The notes under the pieces were generated by a model, which saw only the letters and a list, made by a program, of their open reading frames with translations, had not been told where the DNA came from and did not search any database. 36,831 nucleotides of DNA from an uncultured Eubacteriales bacterium (GTDB taxonomy: Bacteria; Bacillota; Clostridia; Oscillospirales; Oscillospiraceae). Positions 22,323 through 29,646 of this stretch are shown piece after piece. A program made the position numbers and the translations under genes. Location of the stretch: NCBI GenBank assembly GCA_900547315.1, contig URGI01000011.1, forward strand, positions 1 to 36,831, written 5' to 3'. Numbering within the stretch: the first letter of the stretch is position 1; every line of letters begins with the position of its first letter.

Positions 22323-22948
22323 TGCAGCTAGAAGAACTCCGGCTTATAACAGCCAGCAACATAATCAAGCTCCGCACAGGAGCGGGCATGACGCAGGCCG
22401 GGCTTGGCCAGCGGCTTAACTACTCCGATAAGAGCATATCGAAATGGGAGCGCGGCGAGGCGATACCTGATGCGTTTGTCCTCACTCAGATGGCCGAGCT
22501 CTTCGGCGTGACGGTGGACTATCTCCTCTCGTCGCACGACGCATGGGAAAAGCCGAAGGACGAGGACGAAGAGGAACCGCCGAGCTACAGTGTGGACACC
22601 ATTATCGCGTTGGCGCTGGTCAGCGTGATGACCGTGGCGCTCACCGTGTTCGTAACGCTGTGGATAATCGGCATCCTCGAATGGCGCATCTTTCTCATCG
22701 GCATTTCCGTCACGCTGCTCACCTATATGGTGCTCGACTGCGTGTTCAAAGGCGCCCGCCGGCTGCTGTACATTCTCTCAGCCTTTGTGTTCAGCCTCAT
22801 CGTGCTGGTCTATTTCTTCATTCCGGTGGAGCGTCCGTGGCAGCTTTTCCTGCTGGCGATACCGGCGGAGATCATAGTTTACCTCGGCTGCAACATCCGC
22901 AAAAGTCCGCATCATCACCGCAGGCCGAAGTCTGGCAGCGGCTCTTAA
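22322..22948 (+). CDS. XRE-family regulator with membrane domain
   Basis: A 208-residue two-part protein. An N-terminal Cro/CI-type helix-turn-helix (about 10-66; KLRTGAGMTQAGLGQRLNYS and KSISKWERGEAIPD) leads through an acidic linker (KPKDEDEEEPP) to four or so membrane segments. It ends in a basic His/Arg-rich cytosolic tail. Membrane-tethered XRE proteins of this form are common in clostridia; their signals are unknown. The ATG shares a base with the alcohol dehydrogenase stop, so it is co-translated with it, which is an unusual place for a regulator. It may sense a membrane or redox state related to the enzyme, but that is speculation. Confidence 0.82.
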   Translation: MQLEELRLITASNIIKLRTGAGMTQAGLGQRLNYSDKSISKWERGEAIPDAFVLTQMAELFGVTVDYLLSSHDAWEKPKDEDEEEPPSYSVDTIIALALVSVMTVALTVFVTLWIIGILEWRIFLIGISVTLLTYMVLDCVFKGARRLLYILSAFVFSLIVLVYFFIPVERPWQLFLLAIPAEIIVYLGCNIRKSPHHHRRPKSGSGS

Positions 22949-22976
22949 AGCATTGATAATACTGGATTTCTACTGT

Positions 22977-23014
22977 GCGTAGAGAACGGATCAACCGCTC
23001 TCTACGCGCTTTTT
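22977..23014 (+). terminator. Terminator after MazG-ADH-XRE operon
   Basis: Perfect 9-bp arms GCGTAGAGA/TCTCTACGC (22977-22985 and 22999-23007), followed by GCTTTTT. Confidence 0.75.
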
Positions 23015-23046
23015 CATCCGGTAGACCCCGCACCGTGCCGCGTAGC

Positions 23047-23087
23047 TTGAATATTGGAGAAACACGTAGTATATTTTACAGTGTAAA
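23047..23087 (+). promoter_or_regulatory. DegV gene promoter with palindrome
   Basis: TTGAAT (23047-23052), 17 bp, TATATT (23070-23075). A palindrome TTTACA-G-TGTAAA (23075-23087) overlaps the end of the -10, and a further CAGTGTAA copy follows directly. It is well placed to act as an operator, with no regulator identified. Confidence 0.55.
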
Positions 23088-23119
23088 CAGTGTAATTTTA
23101 CGATTAGGATGGTATAACT

Positions 23120-24007
23120 ATGGCTAACTATGTTTTGAGCTGCTGCTCCACCGCCGATCTTTCCAAGGAGCATTTCCAGCGCCGCGATATTCACTATGTC
23201 TGCTTCCATTATGCCATGAATGGCAAGGAGTATTTGGACGATTTAGGCGAGAGCATGAGCTTTGAGGATTTTTACAAGGCCATGGCCGACGGCGCGGACA
23301 CCCGCACCTCGCAGGTCAACATCTCCGAATACGTTGAGTTCTTCTCAAAGTTCCTTGAGCAGGGGCTTGACGTCGTCCATGTCTGCCTCTCCTCCGGTAT
23401 CTCCGGCACCATCAACTCCGCCCGCAACGCCGCGCTCGTCGTCAAGGAGCGCTTCCCTGAGCGCAATGTCTACATCGTCGATTCTCTCGGCGCATCCTCC
23501 GGCTACGGCCTGCTGATGGACACCGCCGCCACTAAGCGCGACGAGGGTCTCAGCGCCGAGGAACTCGTGCAGTGGCTTGAGGAAAACAAGCTCAAGCTCC
23601 ACCACTGGTTCTTCTCCACCGACCTGACGAGCTATGTCCGCGGCGGCAGAATTTCAAAGACCGCGGCCGTGTTCGGCGGCCTGCTTGAGATCTGCCCGCT
23701 GCTGAATATGGATAACCTCGGCCGCCTCATCCCCCGCTCCAAGATCCGCACCAAGAAGCGCGTTATAAAAGAGATCGTGAGCCGCATGGAACAGCATGCG
23801 CAGGACGGCCACGACTACTCCGGCAAGTGCTACATCTCCAACTCCGCCTGCTATGACGACGCGCGCGCCGTCGCCGATCTCGTAGAAGAGAAGTTCCCCA
23901 AGCTCAACGGCAAGGTCGAGATAAATCACGTCGGCACCACCATCGGCAGTCACACCGGTCCCGGCACCGTCGCACTGTTCTTCTGGGGCGACGAACGCAC
24001 CGAGTAA
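23120..24007 (+). CDS. DegV-family fatty-acid-binding protein
   Basis: A 295-residue DegV protein. Members bind a fatty acid and act in the FakAB route that phosphorylates exogenous fatty acids in Gram-positive bacteria. Family segments present are TRTSQVNISEYVEFF near 60, CLSSGISGTINSARNAA near 90, DSLGASSGYGLLMD near 117 and VGTTIGSHTGPGTVALFFWG at the C-terminus. The Shine-Dalgarno (AGGATGG) is only moderate. No FakA kinase is adjacent, so it is an orphan FakB-like protein. It stands alone between its promoter and a pair of hairpins. Confidence 0.9.
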   Translation: MANYVLSCCSTADLSKEHFQRRDIHYVCFHYAMNGKEYLDDLGESMSFEDFYKAMADGADTRTSQVNISEYVEFFSKFLEQGLDVVHVCLSSGISGTINSARNAALVVKERFPERNVYIVDSLGASSGYGLLMDTAATKRDEGLSAEELVQWLEENKLKLHHWFFSTDLTSYVRGGRISKTAAVFGGLLEICPLLNMDNLGRLIPRSKIRTKKRVIKEIVSRMEQHAQDGHDYSGKCYISNSACYDDARAVADLVEEKFPKLNGKVEINHVGTTIGSHTGPGTVALFFWGDERTE

Positions 24008-24341
24008 GGCAAATTGACACATTCAGCGGAAATTCGCACAAATCCCCGCCAACGCCTAAAAATTGTGCGCCGGCGGGGTTCTGCCACTTTTATATTGACC
24101 CGCGAATGGTTAATATAAAGTCAAGGGCGAAGCGAATGCCCACCCCATTAAATTTGTTTCCGCCCGGCACAGCCGGTTTGGAATAATACTTTCTTCTCCC
24201 CCCAACGAACCCCGCCGCTCCCCCCGGCGGGGTTTTCCACGTTTCCACACCGCTTTTCACATTATTCGTGCGAAATATGTAGCATCGGGGGATATTTTGT
24301 GGTAGAATTCAGATATCTATTGTTTGTCAGGGGGCATTTTT
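24008..24341. other. Non-coding gap with two GC hairpins
   Basis: 334 bp with no convincing open frame. It holds CCCCGCC/GGCGGGG (24044-24050 and 24072-24078), an AT-rich inverted repeat TTTATATT/AATATAAA (24089-24096 and 24112-24119), and a strong hairpin AACCCCGCCG/CGGCGGGGTT (24208-24217 and 24225-24234) followed by TTTTCC. The first probably ends the DegV message. The last looks like a second terminator, which could mean that a short RNA is made between them. The promoter of the downstream methyltransferase must also lie near the end of this gap. Confidence 0.5.
24208..24236 (+). terminator. Intrinsic terminator-like hairpin
   Basis: A 10-bp stem with a 7-base C-rich loop and a short T-run, 200 bp after the DegV stop and with no gene directly before it. 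Confidence 0.6.
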
Positions 24342-25499
24342 GTGACGGATAATAATATGGCTCCGTGCCCGAATTTCCGCAAATGCGGCGGATGTCAGCT
24401 TCAGAATCTCCCATATTCCGAGCAGCTGCTGCATAAGCAGAGGCAGCTCGTGAGCCTTCTGGGCGAGTTCTGCCATGTGAACGATATCATCGGCATGGAC
24501 GAGCCGACGCACTATCGCAACAAGGTGTGCGCCGCCTTCGGCCTCGACCGGCAGCGCCATATCATATCCGGTATATACCAGACCGGAAGCCACAGCATAA
24601 TACCGGTGGATGAATGCATGATAGAGGATAAGATCGCCGACGGCATCATCGTCGATATCCGCAATATGCTGCGCAGCTTCAAAATTCAGGCTTTCGACGA
24701 GCGAACCGGCACCGGATGGCTGCGCCATGTACTCGTCCGCAGAGGCTTCCAGAGCGGTCAGGTCATGGTCGTCCTCGTCGCAGTGTCCCCGATATTCAAG
24801 CTTCAGAAGCCGTTCTTGAAAAAGCTGACCGAGCTGCACCCCGAGATAACGACCGTTGTGCTGAACATCAACGACCGTTTCGGCCCCGTTGTGCTCGGCT
24901 CCCGCGAGAAGGTGCTCCTCGGCGACGGGTATATCGAAGATTCCCTGCTGGGGCTTTGCTTCCGCATATCCCCGCGCTCGTTTTATCAGATAAACCCCGT
25001 CCAGACCGAGAAGCTCTATTCCATCGCCATCGAAATGGCAGGACTGACGGGCAAAGAGCTTGTACTGGACGCCTACTGCGGCGTCGGAACTATCGGACTG
25101 TGCGCCGCCGGCAAGGCCGGTCAGGTGCTCGGGGTCGAGCTGAACCGCGACGCGGTGAAGGACGCGATCATCAACGCCAAACTCAACGGTATCAAAAACT
25201 GCTGGTTCACAGCCGGCGACGCGGGAAAGTATATGGAAGAGATGTCTACCGGCGGCAAGCGGCCTGACGTCGTATTCATGGATCCGCCCCGCTCCGGCAG
25301 CAGTCCGCAGTTCCTGTCCTCGCTCCTGCGCGCCGCGCCGAAGCATATCGTCTATATCTCCTGCGGGCCGGACTCCCTGCGCCGCGACCTCGACGTCCTC
25401 GTCTCCGGCGGCTACCGCGTATCACGCATCCAGCCCGTGGACATGTTCCCGTATACAAATCATGTAGAATCCGTGTGTCTGCTGACTAAATCGAAATAA
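24342..25499 (+). CDS. 23S rRNA (uracil-C5)-methyltransferase, RumA/RlmCD family, no TRAM domain
   Basis: A protein of about 385 residues that methylates C5 of a uracil in 23S rRNA using S-adenosylmethionine. The N-terminus has the [4Fe-4S] cysteines CPNFRKCGGC with the fourth in VDECM. The methyltransferase core has LDAYCGVGTIGL, the VFMDPPRSGS catalytic loop and the nucleophilic Cys in YISCGPDSLRRDL. The usual N-terminal TRAM RNA-binding domain of RlmD/RlmCD is absent, giving the shorter RlmC-like architecture, so U747 is as likely a target as U1939. GTG at 24342 is chosen because AGGGGG precedes it at about seven bases. Confidence 0.85.
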   Translation: MTDNNMAPCPNFRKCGGCQLQNLPYSEQLLHKQRQLVSLLGEFCHVNDIIGMDEPTHYRNKVCAAFGLDRQRHIISGIYQTGSHSIIPVDECMIEDKIADGIIVDIRNMLRSFKIQAFDERTGTGWLRHVLVRRGFQSGQVMVVLVAVSPIFKLQKPFLKKLTELHPEITTVVLNINDRFGPVVLGSREKVLLGDGYIEDSLLGLCFRISPRSFYQINPVQTEKLYSIAIEMAGLTGKELVLDAYCGVGTIGLCAAGKAGQVLGVELNRDAVKDAIINAKLNGIKNCWFTAGDAGKYMEEMSTGGKRPDVVFMDPPRSGSSPQFLSSLLRAAPKHIVYISCGPDSLRRDLDVLVSGGYRVSRIQPVDMFPYTNHVESVCLLTKSK

Positions 25500-25540
25500 A
25501 CGCCAAAGCGTCCGCTGAAAACAGCGGACGCTTTGGCGTT
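25499..25540. terminator. Bidirectional terminator after methyltransferase
   Basis: A perfect 19-bp stem with an AAAA loop, the core being GCGTCCGCTG/CAGCGGACGC. It starts at the last base of the methyltransferase stop codon, with an AT-rich flank on the minus-strand side. Confidence 0.75.
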
Positions 25541-25555
25541 CCAAATATTCCAGAT

Positions 25556-25587
25556 AAAAGCGCGGAGGGAATTCCTCCGCACTTTTA
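25556..25587 (-). terminator. Terminator of the Kor/CoA-transferase/dehydrogenase operon
   Basis: Stem GCGGAGG/CCTCCGC extended by AAAAG/CTTTT arms, 8 bp after the dehydrogenase stop on the minus strand, followed there by CTTTTAT. Confidence 0.75.
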
Positions 25588-25595
25588 TTGCCGTA

Positions 25596-26561
25596 TCAGA
25601 CGATGCGGTTGCGCAGCTCTTCGCCGCGTCTCATGCGCATGATATTGTCATATCCTACGCCGAAGCAACGGACGACGGTCTCGCGGGTTGCAGCGCCGAG
25701 GTGAGAGGTAGTGATGACCTTCTCCATCTTGACCAGCGGGTCGTTGGGATCGAGAGGCTCCTTCTCCCAGGTGTCAATCGCGGCACCCCAAATCTTGCCC
25801 TCTTCGAGAGCCTTGACCAGAGCCTTGTCATCGATGACAGCGCCGCGCGCCTCATTGACGATGATGGCGTTGGGCTTCATCATGTTGAACTGCTCCTCGC
25901 CGATAAGACCGCGGGTATCCTTGGTCAGCGGGCAGTGCAGGGAGACGACGTCGGACTCGCGCAGCAGAGTCTCGAGATCAACGCGTCTGCAGTGCAGCTT
26001 CTCTTCAAGCTCCTTGGGCATCGGGTACGGATCGTAGTACAGGAAGTCCTTGCACTCCCAGCCCTGAAGGCGCTGGAGAACCATGCGGCCGATGTTGCCG
26101 CCGCCGACGACGCCGATGACCTTGTCGCGCAGCTCGTAGGAGTCGTGACGCCAGGTCCAGCTGTGCCACTCGCCCTGCTTGCAGCGGCGGTCGATCATGG
26201 AGAGGCGGCGCATGCAGGCCAGCATCAGTGCGATGGTGAACTCTGCGGTGGTGGTGGCGTTCTCACCGTTGGAGTTGCAGACGGGGATGCCCTTCTGCTT
26301 TGCATACTCGAGGTCAACATGGTTGTAACCGGTTGCGGGGACATGGATGAGCTTCAGGTTCTTTGCTCTGTCCATCTCGTCCTTGCCGATCTTATGGATG
26401 GAGGCGAGAATGTAATCCGCATCCTCGAAGTCGCCCTTCTTGCCGTTCTTGACAGGGTAGAGGAAGCGCAGGTCGAGCTCAGGCGGGCAAAGCTCTGCAA
26501 TAAGGGTCTCCATACCCTCGGTAGGAAGGTTTTCGCAATAAAGTACAACATTATCGCTCAT
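25596..26561 (-). CDS. D-2-hydroxyacid dehydrogenase (NAD-dependent)
   Basis: A 321-residue member of the D-isomer-specific 2-hydroxyacid dehydrogenase family, which interconverts a 2-hydroxy acid and a 2-oxo acid. The Rossmann motif is GGGNIG (153-158), with NAD specificity suggested by the acidic YYDPY after the second strand. The catalytic triad is Arg239 (NEARG), Glu268 (WEKEP) and His287 (TSHLG). GGAGAG precedes the ATG. It is the last gene of the block, 24 bp after the CoA-transferase and closed by a terminator. Beside Kor it would supply (or draw on) the 2-oxo acid substrate. Candidate substrates include 2-hydroxyglutarate, glycerate and lactate-like acids; the sequence does not decide. 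Confidence 0.9.
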   Translation of the reverse strand: MSDNVVLYCENLPTEGMETLIAELCPPELDLRFLYPVKNGKKGDFEDADYILASIHKIGKDEMDRAKNLKLIHVPATGYNHVDLEYAKQKGIPVCNSNGENATTTAEFTIALMLACMRRLSMIDRRCKQGEWHSWTWRHDSYELRDKVIGVVGGGNIGRMVLQRLQGWECKDFLYYDPYPMPKELEEKLHCRRVDLETLLRESDVVSLHCPLTKDTRGLIGEEQFNMMKPNAIIVNEARGAVIDDKALVKALEEGKIWGAAIDTWEKEPLDPNDPLVKMEKVITTSHLGAATRETVVRCFGVGYDNIMRMRRGEELRNRIV

Positions 26562-26585
26562 GTTTTCTCTCTCCTTTTTAATTTT

Positions 26586-28064
26586 TTATTCTTTCATTGT
26601 GCCGGTTTCAAGATAACGCTGGTGCCAGGAAAGCGCTTTGGTGAGATCGTGCGGGGTGTGCTTGCCTGCGGAAGTCGCCAGAGCGTGCTCGTAATACTCG
26701 CGCAGCATCGGGCGGTAATCCGGATGAGCGCAGTTCTCGATAAGCAGCTCGGCGCGCTCCTTCGGAGTCTTCCAGCGCAAGTCGGCAATACCCTGCTCGG
26801 TTATAATGACGGCCACATCGTGCTCTGTCTGGTCAACGTGGGAAACCATGGGCACGATGCAGGATATCAAGCCGTCTTTTGCGGTGGATTCGGTGGCGAA
26901 GATGCTGATGCGGGCGTTGCGGGCGAAGTCGCCGCTGCCGCCGATGCCGTTGAGCATCTTGCTGCCCATCTGGTGCGTGGAGTTTACGTTGCCGTAGATA
27001 TCGACCTCGACGGGCGTGTTCAGCGCGATGATGCCGAGACGGCGGATGACCTCCGGATGGTTGGATATCTCCTGCGGACGGATGACCATCTTGTCGCGGT
27101 ACTGGTCGATATTCTCGAAGAAGCGTTCGCGGCTGTCGGCGGCAAGCGCGATGGAGCTTGCGGAGACAAAGTCAATAACGCCCTGGTCGATGAGCGAGAA
27201 GGCCGCGTCCTGCATGACCTCGGTGTACATCGTGAGTCCCTTGAAGCCGGATGCAGACAGAACGCTCAGAACAGCGTTGCCGACGGAGCCGACGCCGGAC
27301 TGTATCGGGCCGGGATCGGCGGGGAGCCGTCCGGCGGCGATCTCGTCCTTGAGGAACTTTACGACGTTTTCGCCGACCTTCTGCGTCGCGGGAGTGACGG
27401 GCTTGAACTTCTGGGGCGGGTCAAGCTTATCGGTCATTACAATGGCCGCGATCTTCTCCGGCGGGCAGGGCACGTAGGGTGTGCCAATGCGGTCGCGCGG
27501 GTCGGTGATGTTTATGATGCGGGCGTGGGGCGGGATGCCGACCTCGAAGATGTCGTGCATGCCCATAAGTCCCATAGGGACGGAGGTGTTGACCTCGGCG
27601 ATGACGAAACGCGCGTTGTGCACGGCGGCGTCGGTGCTGCCCGCGGAGGCGCAGAGGTACAGGCCGTCCTCGGTGATGGCGACGCACTCGACGATCGCAA
27701 CATCAACGCCCTGAAGGGTCTGCTGGTTGAGATTCATCGGGAAGTGCGAAATGTGAATGTCGCTGAAGGATACGCTGCCGTTATTGATCGCGGTGCGCAG
27801 ATCCTTGTTGGTCTGGTGGCCGAAGCGCTTTTTCACGCATCCCGCGCGGACGAGCGCGCCGTCGCAGTCGTCACCGACCGCGGCGCCGACCAGAATGGTC
27901 AGATCCTTGGCGTGCCCGGACGCGGCGAGCGCGCTGGGCACGGCCTTCGGATAGCCGACGCTGGTGAAGCCGCTGAGGCCGATGGACATGCCGCTCTTGA
28001 CGAGCTGCGCGGCCTCTTCGGCGGACATTATCTTGCTTTTAAGGGAAGCTGCTACTCTTTCCAT
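26586..28064 (-). CDS. Acetyl-CoA hydrolase/transferase family CoA-transferase
   Basis: A 492-residue family I CoA-transferase similar to succinyl-CoA:acetate CoA-transferase (AarC/Cat1 type). The active-site Glu is Glu282 in MYTEVMQDA, preceded by the CoA-binding QSGVGSVGNAV (255-264) and followed by GIGGSGDFARNARISIF. It moves CoA from an acyl-CoA to a free acid through a glutamyl-CoA thioester. ACGGAG is eight bases before the ATG. It lies 14 bp after korC. Placed after an acyl-CoA-forming oxidoreductase, it would release the acid and make acetyl-CoA, which allows ATP formation through acetate kinase. The succinyl-CoA/acetate pair is the best guess from family similarity. Confidence 0.9.
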   Translation of the reverse strand: MERVAASLKSKIMSAEEAAQLVKSGMSIGLSGFTSVGYPKAVPSALAASGHAKDLTILVGAAVGDDCDGALVRAGCVKKRFGHQTNKDLRTAINNGSVSFSDIHISHFPMNLNQQTLQGVDVAIVECVAITEDGLYLCASAGSTDAAVHNARFVIAEVNTSVPMGLMGMHDIFEVGIPPHARIINITDPRDRIGTPYVPCPPEKIAAIVMTDKLDPPQKFKPVTPATQKVGENVVKFLKDEIAAGRLPADPGPIQSGVGSVGNAVLSVLSASGFKGLTMYTEVMQDAAFSLIDQGVIDFVSASSIALAADSRERFFENIDQYRDKMVIRPQEISNHPEVIRRLGIIALNTPVEVDIYGNVNSTHQMGSKMLNGIGGSGDFARNARISIFATESTAKDGLISCIVPMVSHVDQTEHDVAVIITEQGIADLRWKTPKERAELLIENCAHPDYRPMLREYYEHALATSAGKHTPHDLTKALSWHQRYLETGTMKE

Positions 28065-28078
28065 TAATCAAACTCCGT

Positions 28079-28621
28079 TCAGCCGTTGAGACCCTTTTCG
28101 TAACCGAACATAAAGGCCTTCAGGTTGAGATCGACGACCTTGGGGTTCATAACCTCTTTGATGGCTTCGAGCGCGTTTTCCTTGGTGAGCTCGGGGTTCT
28201 TGGCCACGAAGAAGCCCATCATGACGATGTTAGTGCAGACGACGCGGAAATTCTCCTCGGCGTACTGGGTGGCGGGGAACATGTATATCTCCTTCGCACC
28301 GCAGTCCTTGACATCATCCTCGGGAACGAAGGTGCTGTCAACGAAAACGCGGGTGTTGGGGTTGATATCGCCCTTGAACTTATCAAAGCTGGGCTTGTTG
28401 AAGGCCACGAAGCAGTCGAGCACGTCGGCCTTGACGTAGTCAATTCTCTCATCGGAGACTACAAGCTCCGCCTTGCACGCGCCGCCGCGAGCCGCGGGGC
28501 CGTAGCTCTGGGTCTGGGCGACCTCATAATTATTCTGTACGCCGTAGGCGTTTGCAAGCAGCACGGCGAGGGAGATAACGCCCTGTCCGCCGGAGCCGCC
28601 GAATCTGAAATCTTTACGCAT
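28079..28621 (-). CDS. korC: 2-oxoacid:ferredoxin oxidoreductase gamma subunit
   Basis: A 180-residue gamma subunit (POR_N-associated 'gamma' fold) of the four-subunit enzyme. It has FGGSGGQGVISLAVLLANA at the N-terminus and the TQSYGPAARGGACKAELVVS stretch that contacts the alpha/beta core. Start at ATG 28621, with GGAGGAG upstream; longer frames lack a good Shine-Dalgarno. The order alpha-beta-delta-gamma (as transcribed) is common for Kor/Vor-type enzymes. Gaps of 14 bp to both neighbours show one operon. Confidence 0.92.
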   Translation of the reverse strand: MRKDFRFGGSGGQGVISLAVLLANAYGVQNNYEVAQTQSYGPAARGGACKAELVVSDERIDYVKADVLDCFVAFNKPSFDKFKGDINPNTRVFVDSTFVPEDDVKDCGAKEIYMFPATQYAEENFRVVCTNIVMMGFFVAKNPELTKENALEAIKEVMNPKVVDLNLKAFMFGYEKGLNG

Positions 28622-28635
28622 AGCTGATCTCCTCC

Positions 28636-28839
28636 TTATTCCTTGGTGACGCTGATGCAGACATCCGGACAGGTGCGCTCGCACATCCGGCAGCCGATGC
28701 AGGCTTCGGGGTTTTTGGCGTAGGGCATGAGGTAGCCGCCGCGGCTGCGCTCATGGCCGATCTCAAGCACGCCCTTCTTGCAGGCTCTGACGCAGAGGGC
28801 GCAGCCCTTGCACCATGCGGAATCTATTGTGATCTTCAT
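28636..28839 (-). CDS. korD: 2-oxoacid:ferredoxin oxidoreductase delta (ferredoxin) subunit
   Basis: A 67-residue 2[4Fe-4S] ferredoxin-like subunit. Two complete cluster motifs are present: CKGCALCVRACKKG (13-residue C-x2-C-x2-C-x3-C) and CIGCRMCERTCPD. It relays electrons from the TPP centre to external ferredoxin. The ATG (28839) overlaps the korB stop by four bases (ATGA), which sets the start. Confidence 0.92.
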   Translation of the reverse strand: MKITIDSAWCKGCALCVRACKKGVLEIGHERSRGGYLMPYAKNPEACIGCRMCERTCPDVCISVTKE

Positions 28840-29645
28840 TTCTTCGCTTCCTCCTTCTTTTCTGCCTGAACGTCGCACAGCTCTTCCTTGGTGTCATCGA
28901 CGTAGAGAATGCCGAGACCGATCTTGCCGTCGGGAGCCTCGGTCTGGCCGGGCTTGAGAACGGCGACCTGCTGCTCGTACCAGTCGTACATTTCGGTCGG
29001 AGTCTTGAAGCTGAATATGTTTCTGCCTGCGGTGGTCGGGCAGGGGGAGAGAACCTCGATGAAGGAGAAGCCCTTGTGCTTGATGCCCTCTTCTATGGCC
29101 TTCTCGAGCTGGATGGGATGAGTGACGCTGGCTCTGGCGTAGTAGGTAGCGCCTGCGCCGGTGACGAGCTTGTACATGTCGAAGGGGTGCTCCTCGTTGC
29201 CGAGAGGAGAGGTCTTGGTGATGGCGCCGTAGGGAGTGGTAGGGGCGCGCTGGCCGCCGGTCATGCCGTAGATGTAGTTGCTCATCATGATAACGGTGAT
29301 GTCAACGTTGCGCTTCGCGGCGTGGATGAGGTGGTTGCCGCCGATACCGGCGCAGTCGCCGTCGCCGGAGAAGACAACAACCTTCTTGTCGGGGTTGACG
29401 GCCTTCAGACCCTCGGCCTGAGCAAGAGCGCGGCCGTGCAGGGTGTGCAGGCAGTCCATGTCGATATATACGGGAGCCCAGGAGGAGCAGCCGATGCCGC
29501 TGACAAGACCCATTTCGTTCTCGCCGATGTTCAGCTTGTCAAGGACGCGCAGGAAGGCGTTGACGACTATGCCGTGGCCGCAGCCGGGGCAGAATATGAA
29601 AGGAAGGGTCTCCTTACGGATGTATTTCTCTGCGATACTGTTCAT
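28836..29645 (-). CDS. korB: 2-oxoacid:ferredoxin oxidoreductase beta (TPP) subunit
   Basis: A 269-residue thiamine-diphosphate subunit. The TPP/Mg motif is GDGDCAGIGGN (94-104) followed by the MSNYIYGMTGGQ segment (121-132) typical of the family. CPGCGHG near residue 19 and SGIGCSSW near 49 hold the conserved Cys residues. It decarboxylates the 2-oxo acid and passes two electrons on, forming acyl-CoA. TSPLGNEEHPFD is near the specificity loop but does not settle 2-oxoglutarate versus branched-chain or other 2-oxo acids. A Lys/Glu-rich C-terminal tail is unremarkable. Confidence 0.93.
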   Translation of the reverse strand: MNSIAEKYIRKETLPFIFCPGCGHGIVVNAFLRVLDKLNIGENEMGLVSGIGCSSWAPVYIDMDCLHTLHGRALAQAEGLKAVNPDKKVVVFSGDGDCAGIGGNHLIHAAKRNVDITVIMMSNYIYGMTGGQRAPTTPYGAITKTSPLGNEEHPFDMYKLVTGAGATYYARASVTHPIQLEKAIEEGIKHKGFSFIEVLSPCPTTAGRNIFSFKTPTEMYDWYEQQVAVLKPGQTEAPDGKIGLGILYVDDTKEELCDVQAEKKEEAKK

Positions 29646-29646
29646 A

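Noticed and set aside
25533..28067. An 844-codon plus-strand open frame.
   Set aside because: It is antisense to both the hydroxyacid dehydrogenase and the CoA-transferase and crosses their gap and terminator hairpin. No recognisable protein features.
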